Source: Zea mays (Eukaryota; Streptophyta; Magnoliopsida; Poales; Poaceae). From it: DNA of 64,000 nucleotides. Location of the stretch: assembly GCF_902167145.1 (NCBI RefSeq), contig NC_050101.1:179238428-179302427 (forward strand). Direction: 5' to 3'. This document shows positions 45,248 through 55,748 of the stretch, piece by piece. Positions within the stretch are counted from its first letter, which is position 1. Every line of letters begins with the position of its first letter. The notes below the pieces were generated by a model. It ran no database searches and had not been told where the DNA came from. It saw nothing but the letters and a program-made list of their open reading frames with translations. The translations under genes were made by a program, and so were the position numbers.

Positions 45248-46505
45248 TGAAAGGGAAATGTGCCTTTGGGCCATTTCTAAGTATTTTGGTGATTGAGTGC
45301 AAACACAAGTGCTTAAATGTGAAAATATGCCCAAGGATGATCAAAGTGCAAATCACAAGTTAAGGTATGTTTCTAAGCCTTAGTACATTGGTTTTGTGTA
45401 CTAATATATTTGTCTAAGTGTTAGAAACAGATAGAAGAAGAGAAGAGAAGACTTGGCTGTGTACAGCCAAGGGGCTGCTTCGGTCTGGGGCACCGGACTG
45501 TCCGGTGGTGCACCGGACAGTGTCCGGTGGCGCACCGGACAGTGTCCGGTGCGCCAGGCTGCCTCGGCCGAAGAGGCCGCTCTCGGGTTTTTCTCCGGCG
45601 ACTTCGGCTAAAATTCACCGGACTGTCCGGTGTGCACCGGACTGTCCGGTGAGCCAACGGTCGGCCGGGCCAACGGTCGGCCGCGCGATCGGCGCGCGAC
45701 ACGTGGCCGAGCCAACGGTCGGAAGGAAGCACCGGACTGTCCGGTGCGCCAGATCTGCAACGGTCGGCAACGGTCGGCTTCGCTTTCTATGGAAACAAAT
45801 CGGGCACCGGACAGTGTCCGGTGTGCACCGGACTGTCCGGTGCGCCACGAGACAGAAGGCAAAGATGGCCTTCCAGATTTGTTCCCAACGGCTCCTAGCT
45901 GCCTTGGGGCTATAAAAGGGACCCCTTGGCGCATGGAGGAGCATACCAAGCATTCCTACAACTCTTCTAAGCACCAAGACATCAATCTCACGCATTCGTT
46001 TCATTGTGATAGCATATAGAGCTCTTGTGGAGTTGTGAACTCTTTGTGTTGCGTTGCGAGCTCTTGTTGCGACTTGTGTGCGTGTTGTTGCTCTGATTTT
46101 CGAGTCTTGTGTGCGTTGCTCATTCCCACCTTACTCCGTATTTCTTTGTGAACTCAATTGTAAGGGCGAGAGACTCCAAGTTGTGGAGATTCCTCGCAAA
46201 CGGGAAAAGATCAAAGGAAAGAAAAACACCGTGGTATTCAAGTTGATCATTGGATCACTTGAGAGGAGTTGAGTGCAACTCTCGTCCGTTGGGACGCCAC
46301 AACGTGGAGTAGGCAAGTTTTGTACTTGGCCGAACCACGGGATAACCACCGTGTCAACTCTGTGATTGCTTTCTTGTGGTTATTGTGTTTTGACTCATCT
46401 CTAGCCACTTGGCCATACTTGTGCTAACTCTTAACAAGTTTTTGTGGCTTAAGTTTTGAAGTTTTACAGGATCACCTATTCACCCCCCCCCTCTAGGTGC
46501 TCTCA
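45248..46505 (+). mobile_element. E3 3' LTR (1258 bp)
   Basis: Identical by eye to the 5' LTR apart from lacking one 19-bp palindrome unit. It ends GGTGCTCTCA and is followed by the TSD CTAGG. Confidence 0.95.
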
Positions 46506-46510
46506 CTAGG

Positions 46511-47260
46511 TCCAGAAAAGGCTTGGGCGCATGAGGGCATGGCCAAAAAACGCGCGGTCGTGGGTGCGTCCACGGCGGAGGGCGCGAGCGATTCGGGGGG
46601 GGACGGTTCCGATGGGCGGGGCCCATGGAACAAAGAGAGAGAGAGAGAGAGAGCGAACAGGCGGTTGGGCTGACAACTGAGGCCCGCGGATCAACGAGAA
46701 AGGGGGACGCGCGCGCGAGGGGAGTTGGCGCCGACAGCTCGGTCCCACCAGTCACCGAGAGGGAGAGAGGAGAGTGCGCGGGCGTGGGCAGGCGCTGATA
46801 GGTGGGGACCACGAAACATAGAGAGAGAGAGAGAGAGCGAGCGAACGGGCGATTGGTCTGACGAGCGGGGCCTGCGGACCAACGAAAGAGGGGGACGCGC
46901 GCTCGGGAAGTTGGTGCCGACAACTCGGTCCCACCGGTCAGCGAGAAGGAGAGAGGAGAGTGCGCGGGCGCGGGCTGGCGCCGACAGGCGGGGACCACCT
47001 GCCAGAGGGAGGCGCGGGGGAGGGGGGCTTAGATGTGCCGAGTGCCCGAGTTGGGCTATTGTGGTTTTCTATTTTCCTGGAATTTTTAATGGCTTTTATA
47101 TTTTATTTTCTCTAGGGTTTTTAATTCAAATGGAAACCAATTCAAACATGTGCATCAATTTAAAGAATATTTTGGACTCAGCATGATGCAACAATTCATG
47201 ACTCATACAAATTTGACAAAATAAATAATAAAATCCTCACTAAAATTTCCTAATTCTACT
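46511..47260 (-). mobile_element. E7 5' LTR fragment, right part, with tandem duplication
   Basis: It continues the LTR interrupted by E3 and aligns with about 24766-25310 of the left LTR. It contains a 188-bp tandem duplication (units starting GCGAAC at 46653 and 46841) absent from the left LTR. It stops at about 47260 before the LTR end, so the right terminus of E7 is lost. Confidence 0.75.
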
Positions 47261-47265
47261 GATGA

Positions 47266-47356
47266 CTAGTTTGGGAACCTCATTTTCCCAAGGGAAATTA
47301 ATTCATTTTCCTTGAAAAAATTGGAATCTCTTAAGAAAACGGTGTTCCCAAACTAG
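47266..47356. mobile_element. MITE-like palindrome (about 91 bp)
   Basis: The arms CTAGTTTGGGAAC at 47266-47278 and the complement at 47344-47356 are exact inverted copies, with weaker similarity inward. I could not define a clean target duplication, so superfamily is unassigned. It sits at the point where the E7 LTR breaks off. Confidence 0.55.
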
Positions 47357-47639
47357 CCTTAAAAAACAAATCCGATGTGGAGGGGGAGCGAATGAAGTGG
47401 TTGATTGGCGACGTCCCCGCTTGAAGCCGGTAGAGAGTAGAGACACGTTCCCTCGCCTCCCATTCTCTGCAGCTGCCCTCATACTGTCACATTAATTACT
47501 CTTCACGTTAGCGTTTATTTCACCTGTATCGGGCGATATGTCCTCCCGCTGTAGCATAGGGAGAATTAGAGCACAGACCTTGATGCCCTATTACCCCCTA
47601 CCCCCGCGTAGATTTGACTTGGATCTCCAGGGGGGGAGT
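47357..47639. other. Intergenic DNA between MITE and CACTA-3 remnant
   Basis: No coding region or repeat recognised. Confidence 0.3.
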
Positions 47640-48188
47640 TCCGACGATGTGTTTTTATAAATAGGTGTTACTAACTCAACCACTTTAGTAACATATTTTT
47701 ATAAATATGTGTCACTGACAAAATCAACTTTTATAATATATGTCACTGACTGAACTACTTTAGTGACGCGTTTTTATAAATACGTGTCACTAAAAAAATA
47801 CCCATGCAAAAATATTTTATTCCCTACCAAGTAGACCGGTGTGCAGCCTAAGTTTAGAAACCATAACCCTCACCTAATGCATCACCTCATCTACAAACAA
47901 ACTACCAACTCATAGTGTATATGTATTATTGACATGTATTTAAATACATGTCACTAAACAGATATGATGTCTGAAGCCAGTGACACGTTTATGTATACAC
48001 ATAATTAATGTATATGTATTAGTGACGTGTATTTAAATACATGTCACTAAACAGATATGACGTCTGAAGCCAATGACGTATATATACACACATCACTAAT
48101 GTATATGTATTAGTGACGTTTATTTAAATACACGTCACTAAACATATATGACGTCTAAAGCCGGTGACGCGTTTATATATACACGTCA
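47640..48188. mobile_element. CACTA-3 remnant, left part (subterminal repeat array)
   Basis: The sequence is an array of short palindromic units of the type TAGTGACGTGTATTTAAATA followed by TACATGTCACTA, with diverged versions to the left. It resumes after CACTA-2 and ends in GACGTAGTG, a CACTA terminus. The opposite terminus is missing. It is best read as one end of an old CACTA element. Confidence 0.6.
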
Positions 48189-48209
48189 CACTACCGGAAT
48201 CAGCTTCTT

Positions 48210-48795
48210 TGCCGTGTGTTCTAAACACACGGCAAAGGCTATTTTACACTCGGCAAAGCCTTTGCCGAGTGTAACACTCGGCAAAGAAGGCTCGGCGAAC
48301 TGTACATCGGCAACAGCTTCTTTGCCGAGTACTTTTTGTCGGGCACTCGGCAAAGACTTTGCCGAGTGCCATTTGGCACTCGGCAAAGAAAAGTCACCGT
48401 CACGGCGCCAAGTGACGGTGACGGATCCTTTACCGAGTGCCAACGGCGACACTCGGCAAAGACTGGTCTAGTGGACCCCACAGCCAGTCTCTGTGCCGAG
48501 AGCCCTAGTAGGCACTCGGCAAAGGAGGTTTCTTTGCCGAGTGTCTGGTGGACTGGCACTCGGCAAAGAACCCTCCAGTGGGCCCCTTTGCCAGTCCCTT
48601 TGCCGAGTGCCTTGGCAACGGCACTCGGCAAAGACATCTTTGCCGGTTCCCAGGTTTCCTTCTTTGCCGAGTGCCATGGTCAGCACTCGGCAAAGATGGC
48701 TTTACCGGTTCCCAGGTTTCCTTCTTTGCCGAGTGCCATGGTCATAGCACTCGGCAAAGCGACCTTTGCCGAGTGTTACACTCGGCAAAGTGACC
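48210..48795. repeat. CACTA-2 left subterminal repeats
   Basis: There are more than twenty copies of TTTGCCGAGTG or its complement, mostly as paired palindromes with short variable spacers. They are presumed binding sites for the tnpA-like protein. Confidence 0.88.
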
Positions 48796-49138
48796 ACGAT
48801 GTCCCTTTTTTACTTGTTTTTGCTGTTCCATCCAAACAAACAAAAGATATATATCATTCACATCACATTATATATCATTCACATCACAGAATCAACACAT
48901 TTATCATCAACACCATATATATCACAAATATCACCACATAAATCAGGTTTCACAGCACATAAGTCTCATTAAGTATCTCACAAGACCAAGTATAACTAAC
49001 ATCACCAACACTCACAAATATAAGTTTGGATCATCACAAAACAGATATAAGTCTGGATCATCACTAACATCACCAAGTATCTCACAAGACCAAGTCTAGC
49101 CAAACATCACCAACACTCACAAGACCAAGTCTGGATCA
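48796..49138. other. CACTA-2 3' untranslated region
   Basis: AT-rich sequence with short direct repeats (CATCACCAA, CACATCAC, ACCAAGTCT) between the subterminal array and the end of the fusion gene. Confidence 0.5.
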
Positions 49139-52100
49139 TCAACGAGGTGGGCATCTGGACTGGTTCGGCGAAGGGCTGGACGAAGCATGAGGGTTGTTCG
49201 ACGCCGCCGATTGACGCTGCACAGAGAATAGATTGTATGTGTGAGAACATATGAATATATATCATGCAGTACTAAAATTTTGATACTCACAGGAGTAGTG
49301 AACTCAGCAGGGTCAGTTGCAGGGAACAACGGAGGTGGTGGAGCATGACCCTGTGCGGCGCCAAGGCTCTGCACGTACGCGAACAAATCCGACATCCTCT
49401 TCTCCAGCTCCTCACGTTGCCTCCTCTCATCATCTAGCTGAGTCTGTAATATTTCGCCCTAATGTTACGATAATGCAAAGAGAAGATATATAAAAATTAA
49501 TGAACGATGAATAGATAAGGAATAACCTGGAGTTGCTGGATACGATGCTGTGAGGTGTCCTGCCGAGGTCGTATGGCTGGGCTCGCGCTCGTGCTCCTTG
49601 CTCGCACCTGAGAGAGAGTGGGAGTGGAGGACGAGTCGATTGCCCCGTCGGCAATCCAGTACCGCCCATGCCTCTTGCCTCCTCCGACCCTCATGAGGAC
49701 ATCTCCGTCGATGTCCTCGGTCCTCGGATCGTAATCTGGCCCATGGACCTCCTTGGCCATTGCGGTGTACTCACTGAGTCGGCTGTGGATGGCGGGGTTG
49801 GTGTACGCCTCGGGCCCGTCATCCGGGTTGTAGGTGACGTCGGACGTCGCCTTCCCCTTGTGGGCCATGGCATATGCCGAGAACGTGGAGCAAGGCGCGC
49901 CACCATGTGCCGCCGACTGCGAGAAAACCAACGATATGGTTAGAAATCATGTCTAATCGAAAGTTATATACCTAAATAAAAAAGAGCGCGTACCCATGCT
50001 TCCGCGTATTTGCCCAGGCTGCGGCTGCCTTGATGGTGGGAGGGACCTTGCATCAGCAAACGCCGTTCCCGGCTAGCGTTGTGCGCCTCGTCCCACTCAG
50101 CCGAGCACCACCTCTGCACCATCTTCTCCCAGCACTCAGGATGCGCGGCGCACCAATGAGGAATCATCTAAAAAAATATAAGTACACCGCATATCAGAAG
50201 ATAAGAATAAGCATATTTAGTACCAATAATAAAGTTTTGTATTTACCTGCAAGTACTGGTCCGCAGTCAATGACATGGTTCGGGCGTCCTTCTTGGTCAC
50301 CTTCTCCCCAAGGATGGAGCCGTGGTAAGTGACGATGGCCTGGATGCGCGCCTCGTAGTGCATGTCCACGACGAGCTTCTTACAGCACGTCGTAGACACC
50401 ACATCCGCCCTGGCCTCGTATCCAGCATCGCACCTGAAGAAATCCTACATACAAAGACGATGTATCCATACATTATTTAAAGAATATGCAACAAATGCGA
50501 CTTATTAAACAATATAGTGCGAGAAAGACTTACCCACAGCTCTTGCTTGACCCGCTCCGCCTTGTTGTTGAATTGTCTGCCGTCCCGATCTACTGCATCG
50601 GGGGCGACGGCGTAGTGGTCGAAGGTGTACGCTGGGCTCGTCACTCCGGCGTACTCGACAAGCCCAGGGAACATTAACATCTTGATCCACTGTAGTACTT
50701 CCTTCCTCTGGGCCCTGCTCAGGACGAAATCGGCCTTAGGCCTTCTCCATGTCTTACCACCACTAGGCGGCTTCATCTCTTGGTTTGGTCTATCACATAA
50801 CTCTGCCAGATCCACTCTTGCCTTTACGTTGTCCTTTGACTTATCAGGAATCTCCATAATTGTCGCCCAAAGTGCCTCGGCGACATTCTTTTCAGTGTGC
50901 ATCACGTCAATGTTGTGTGGAAGGAGCAGGTCATCATAATAGGGGAGCCGAGTCAAGCCCGACTTATGTGTCCACATATGTTGCTCACCATATCCCACAA
51001 AACCACCTTCTGGGTTGGCCACGAGACCATCTATCTGTTCGCGAACTTCGGCACCAGTCATCATTGCAGGTGGGCGGTCTGTCACCACAACACCTTTCGT
51101 AAAGTTCTTGATGTCTTGTCGGAATGCATGGTCAGGAGGGAGAAATTGTCGATGTTTATCGAATGACGAATATTTGCCACCCTTCTTCAACCAAATGAAC
51201 CTAAGAGCTTCCTTGCAAACTGGGCATGGAAACTTACCGTGAACACACCAGGCGCAAAATAGCCCGTACGCCGGAAAGTCATGCATGGAGTACTGGTACC
51301 AAACATGCATTTTGAAGTTTGTCTTCGTAGCTCGGTCGTACGTCCATACCCCTTCCTCCCAAGCACGGACCAATTCATCAATCAAAGGTTCCATGTACAC
51401 GCCCATTTTATTCCCCGGGTGTCCAGGAATTATCAACGACACGAATATGTTCTGTCTTTGAAAGCATACGCCGGGGGGGAGATTGATGGGGATAACGAAC
51501 ACGGGCCAACATGTGTATGGGGCAGCGGTCATTCCATAGGGATTGAACCCATCTGTGGCCAGCGCAACACGAACATGTCGAGCCTCTTTGGCTTTCTCAT
51601 GGTGAATGGCATCAAAGTGGGTCCATGCTTCACCATCGGATGCGTGAACCATCTTGTCAGGATTGTATCGTTTGCCTTTTTTGTGCCATGTCATCTGTTT
51701 CGCGGATTCCTCTGTCATGTATAGACGCTGGATCCTCGGTATGAACGGAAGGTGGCGTAGGATTGTCACGGGGATGTCGAGCTGCTTCTTCTGTCCATCA
51801 CCAGAGTCTACCTCCATGAACCTAGACGATTTACACTTCGGACAGTACTTTGCCTCAGTGTGTTCTTTCCTAAATAGGACGCAGCCCTTCGGACAAGCAT
51901 GTATCTGCTCATACGTCATCTTGAGTGCACGAAGGAGTTTCTGTGCCTCGTACATGCTCTTTGGCAGAACGTGATCCTCCGGAAGCAGGCTGCCAATAAC
52001 TGTCAACAAACCATCGAAGGCGTCTCGACTCATGCTATACTGCGACTTCAACGCCATTATACGCCCAATGGCATCCAGTTGAGAAACCTTTGTCTTGCCG

Positions 52101-52531
52101 TGAAGGGGTTTCTGTGCCGCGTCAAACATGTCGTAGAATGCCTTTGCGGTCGCCTCTGGCTCGTCCTCCGTACGTCCTTCGGCGAACTGTGCCTCGTGAT
52201 AGTCGTTCAACATGTCTGCTACCCCGGCATCAGCATCGTAATCCTCGACGCGTTGTCTCACCACCTCCTCTCTCGTGCGATGCGCTTCACCATGGAAGAT
52301 CCACCGAGTATAGTCCGGCGTAAATCCATTCTTCCAAATATGTTCTACCATGGTCTTCTTTGGTTTTCTTTTCCGGTTGTCACATTTGCTGCACGGACAA
52401 GGGACTAGGCTAGCTCCTTTAGCAGCTTCGCCATATGCCCGTTCCACGAAAGCATCGGTCTTCCTAATCCATTCTGGGGTGACATCATTACGTCGAACGC
52501 GGCCCGTGTACATCCACTCACGGTCCTCCAT
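49139..52531 (-). CDS. CACTA-2 fusion transposase: tnp2 N-terminal two-thirds joined to tnpA-like protein (6-exon model, 996 aa)
   Basis: The model has exons 52531-50534, 50444-50247, 50167-49994, 49916-49527, 49443-49291 and 49216-49139. All introns have GT/AG ends and phase 0, giving 997 codons with the stop and no internal break. Residues 1 to about 622 are tnp2: start MEDREWMYTGRV, Cys motif CPCSKCDNRK, KYCPKCKSSRF, HASDGEAWTHFD, ATDGFNPYGM, MHDFPAYGLFCAWCVHGKFP, ending RKEVLQWIKMLMFP. At that point the expected DUF4218 and DUF4216 regions are absent. The frame instead passes into tnpA-like sequence (NNKAERVKQELW, DFFRCDAGYEARADVV, MHYEARIQAIVTYHG, RSLGKYAEAW, a coiled coil ERRQREELEKRMSDL). 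The junction is at about 50665. Function is inferred only. Confidence 0.8.
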
Positions 52532-52628
52532 CCTCTAACATATATAACCGAGTATAGTTTAATATAGACATGTAATGCATGTACACTACGTTCCTACCTT
52601 CTAATAGGTGAGGATAGGTCCTAATCCC

Positions 52629-52832
52629 ACCCGCGGTTGCGTAGATGGAGTTAGTTTCCATGCTCTACTCCGATCCGAGATAGAATTTCGGCAGCACCTC
52701 CCCGCTGTTCTCCGGATACACGTCCTGGCAGGGAGAGTGTACTGTCCGGAGAACAACAGGGAGGTGACGCCGAAACTCTTTCTCGGACCGGAGTAGAGCA
52801 TGGAAACTAACACCATCTACGCAACCGCGGGC
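52629..52832. repeat. Hairpin upstream of CACTA-2 transposase (about 95-bp arms)
   Basis: The segment starting CCGCGGTTGCGTAGATGG, with TTAGTTTCCATGCTCTACTC further in, is followed after a short loop near 52730 by its inverted copy ending at about 52832. The arms match with few differences. It lies just upstream of the fusion-gene start, in the presumed leader. Confidence 0.8.
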
Positions 52833-53270
52833 TGTCCAAAAAACGTGGACAATTCGAAACTGATACATTTGTAGATATGCAAAGATCTGCATATCTACAC
52901 CGTATCACTTTCGAACGGGAGACGCCTAACTGGGTTACGTGATCTACGACCATGATGCGGAAATAGAGGTTATACCTAGGGTGGCGGTGGAGTCAGGCTA
53001 GCGGGGCTGTGGCGGGTCGGTGCAGTGGCGACGTGACGCGGTGCAGGCAGACCCGCAGCGGCTAGAAAGACCTCTGCAAAAAATAAACAAGCCTGTCAAC
53101 AAAAAAATTCGGCAACACCTCCCCTGCACGGGGAGGTTTTCAAAACCTGCAAATAAAAGTAACAACACGATGGCTGACACGCACATATATCAACGGCACG
53201 ATGGCCGACAATCACATTTAATCGACATCCATATCCACCATCACATTATATGGAATTGAGTGACAAACCG

Positions 53271-53605
53271 AATCTATAACAATAAACCGATTCTATAACA
53301 ATAACAATAACAATAACAATAACAATAACACTAAACCAATTCTATAACAATAACAATAACAATAAACCGATTCTATAACAATAACAATAACAATAACACT
53401 AAACCAATTCTATAACAATAACAATAACAATAAACCGATTCTATAACAATAACAATAACAATAACACTAAACCAATTCTATAACAATAACAATAACAATA
53501 AACCGATTCTATAATAATAACAATAACAATAACACTAAACCGATTCTATAACAATAACACTAAACTGATTATATAACAATAACAATAACACTAAACCGAT
53601 TCTAT
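53271..53605. repeat. Minisatellite of AACAAT repeats with 68-bp higher-order period
   Basis: Runs of AACAAT are punctuated by AAACCGATTCTATAAC and AAACCAATTCTATAAC. The first of these recurs at 53284, 53364, 53432 and 53500, giving spacings of 80, 68 and 68 bp. Confidence 0.85.
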
Positions 53606-53616
53606 TATCACCTTCG

Positions 53617-53990
53617 GTGGTCGAATGCGGGACCAAAGGGCGGAGACGTGGTGACCGGGGCCGGAGAATAAATGGCGAGGTTGTGGATGGCCGAAGCCGG
53701 GGAAGAACAACGGCGGCGCGTGGGTGTGGCGGGCGCGGTGGCGCTGCGGCGGGCTGGCGGCCGGCGGCGCGAGGGCGGCCCGGCGGGATGGCACGGCGGC
53801 GCGCTGGGGCGGCGGCGGGCTGGCACGGCGGCGCGAGGGCGGCCGAGCGGGCGGGCTGGCGCGGCGGCGCGCTGGGGCGGCGGCGGGATGGCACGGCGGC
53901 GGGCTGGCGGCCGGCGGCGCGAGGGCGGGCGGGCGGGCGGGCGGGCTGGCGCGGCGGCGTGAAGCGATGACGGCGGCGGTTTCTGTGGTA
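53617..53990. other. GC-rich block of CACTA-2
   Basis: It is dominated by GGCGGC-type triplets and open in several frames without protein-family resemblance. It occupies the same relative place as the GC-rich block in CACTA-1 and may be promoter or leader sequence. Confidence 0.5.
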
Positions 53991-54027
53991 GACGAATGGG
54001 CCCGCGGGCGCGTGGTGATGATAAGTT

Positions 54028-54270
54028 CATCGTCTTTGCCGAGTGCCCGCGATCTGGCACTCGGCAAAGATTTTTTTTTAATTTAAAAATATACTTTGCC
54101 GAGTGCCAAATCTGAGACACTCGGCAAAGTTCTTTTTTTATTTAAAAAATAACTTTGCCGAGTGCCAATGGCAGGCACTCGGCAAATAAATTACTTTGCC
54201 GAGTGTCCTATCTTAGGCACTCGGCATAGACTCTCTTTGCCGAGTGTCACCACCAGACACTCGGCAAAGT
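54028..54270. repeat. CACTA-2 internal cluster of TTTGCCGAGTG motifs
   Basis: About ten motif copies, paired as palindromes, lie on the left side of the foldback, more than 1.2 kb from the right terminus. They partly mirror the copies at 55203-55280. Confidence 0.8.
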
Positions 54271-55250
54271 AGATTTTTATTTTTTTTTTCTTTTTTCCCC
54301 CAAACTTTTTCTATCGCCTTCCTACAGTATATATACCTACATGTTCAAATTTGGCACAATTATCAAAGTGTTTGCTATACCTGTTAGATTTTGTTCGTTT
54401 AATTGAATTTCTTTGGTTAATTCATATTTGAACTGCAAATCACTCGAAAAATGGAAAACGGCGAATGTAAAAATTATATTCATGTTATTTAGCACAAGTT
54501 ACGGCCTACATCAGGAACAGACCGGATTTTTCGAGCACCATGCTCACGAAACAAGACAGCGAACTTGCGATCCAGTGGTTTTAAAATTGTATAAAACACA
54601 AACAAATTCAAAAAATCATGAAACTTGCCGAGATATCATGATATCATATGTAGAGACTCTGATAAAAATTTGAAAGTGTTTCGTGAAAGTTGTCACGCAC
54701 TATGTGTAAAAACATAGCCAGCCTTCACATGAAATCATAAAACTTCTATGGAGACCAGCTAGTTTTGTACACATAGTGCGTGACAATTTTCACGAAACAG
54801 TGTCAAATTTTTATCATAGCCTCTACATATGATATCATGACATGTCGACAATTTTCATGATTTTCTGACTTTGTTTGTATTTTATACAATTTTAAAACAA
54901 CTGGATCGCAAGTTCGCGGTCATGTTTCGTGAGCATGGTGTTCAAAATTTCCAGTCTGTTCCTGAAATAGGCCGTAACTTGTGCTAAATAACATGAATAT
55001 CATTTTTGCATTCACTGTTTTCCATTTCTCGAGGGACTTGCAGTTCAAATCTGAATTTTCCGAAGAAATTCAAATAAACAAACTAAATGTACTAGCTATA
55101 GAAAACACTGTTATAATCGTCCCACAATGGTACATGTAGGTCTACATAGTGTAGGAACATACCACAAAAAGTTTGGTGACCAAAATAAAAAAAATAAAAA
55201 TATGCTTTGCCGAGTGTCTACATAGGACACTCGGCAAAGACTCTCTTTGC
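54224..55250. repeat. Large foldback in CACTA-2 (arms about 490 nt)
   Basis: The sequence from about 54224 to 54712 is repeated in inverted orientation from about 54762 to 55250, around a loop of about 50 nt centred near 54737. Matching landmarks include TCACGAAACA, TATGATATCATG, GGATCGCAAGTTCGC (complement GCGAACTTGCGATCC), CACAAGTTACGGCC and the flanking TTTGCCGAGTG motifs. Arms are imperfect but align end to end. Confidence 0.88.
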
Positions 55251-55525
55251 CGAGTGCCAGATATTTGACACTCGGCAAAGGCTGACGGCCGTCAGTTGTA
55301 GACGGCCGCTAACGGCCCTTTGCCGAGAGCCATGTTTGCCGAGTGCTTGACGCTCGGCAAAACAGTCTTTGCCGAGTGCTTGGCTGTGCCGAGTGCCCTG
55401 CACTCGGTAAACAAGATCTTTACCGAGCGCAGGACTCTGCCGAGAGCGGCCCTCGGCAAAGTCGACTTTGCCGAGTGCCCGATAAAAAGCACTCGGCAAA
55501 GCCGCCGGCACTCGGCAAAGAGCCG
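55203..55525. repeat. CACTA-2 right subterminal repeats
   Basis: More than a dozen copies of TTTGCCGAGTG or its complement lead up to the terminal ATTCCGGTAGTG. Confidence 0.88.
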
Positions 55526-55541
55526 AATTCCGGTAGTGTCA

Positions 55542-55748
55542 CTAAACAGATAACGGTAGAGACACGTAAAATAAAAGATGTTACTGAGTTATTATCATAT
55601 TTTGCTAGCGACGCATTCTTATAATAGATGTCACATGCAGAGTTATCAGTGAGACGTTTTAAAAAGATGTCACTGTGAAATATTAGTGACCTGTTTTTAA
55701 CAAATATCACAGACAGTCAAATCCTCTTTGAGCGTTTTTGACGTAGTG
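55542..55748. mobile_element. CACTA-3 remnant, right part and terminus
   Basis: It continues the TAGTGAC / GTCACTA repeat array after CACTA-2 and ends GCGTTTTTGACGTAGTG. Read on the other strand it begins CACTACGTCAAAA, a CACTA-type end. The partner end was not found in the window. Confidence 0.6.

Larger units (their letters stand above)
37515..46505 (+). mobile_element. E3: complete Opie/Ji-like copia (Sirevirus-type) element (8991 bp)
   Basis: It has two LTRs, a primer binding site, gag, pol, repeated polypurine tracts and a perfect 5-bp target duplication CTAGG (37510-37514 and 46506-46510). The LTRs differ by one 19-bp tandem unit and otherwise appear identical by eye, so insertion is very recent. 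It is inserted in the right LTR of E7. gag is open; pol has a single in-frame TAA in RNase H. It is the youngest-looking retrotransposon in the window. Confidence 0.96.
48189..55538 (-). mobile_element. CACTA-2: complete-ended En/Spm-type CACTA transposon (7350 bp)
   Basis: It begins CACTACCGGAAT and ends ATTCCGGTAGTG, and is flanked by TCA at 48186-48188 and 55539-55541. Subterminal arrays of TTTGCCGAGTG / CACTCGGCAAA occur at both ends. The minus strand encodes an open tnp2/tnpA-like fusion. The right half holds a minisatellite, a GC-rich block and a foldback of about 1 kb. Termini are intact, but the tnp2 part is internally deleted, so it is likely non-autonomous unless the fusion protein works. 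Confidence 0.95.

Noticed and set aside
53608..54086. Ala/Pro/Arg-rich frames of 96-170 codons on both strands
   Set aside because: They come from a GGCGGC-rich block in CACTA-2, with frames open on both strands; composition only.
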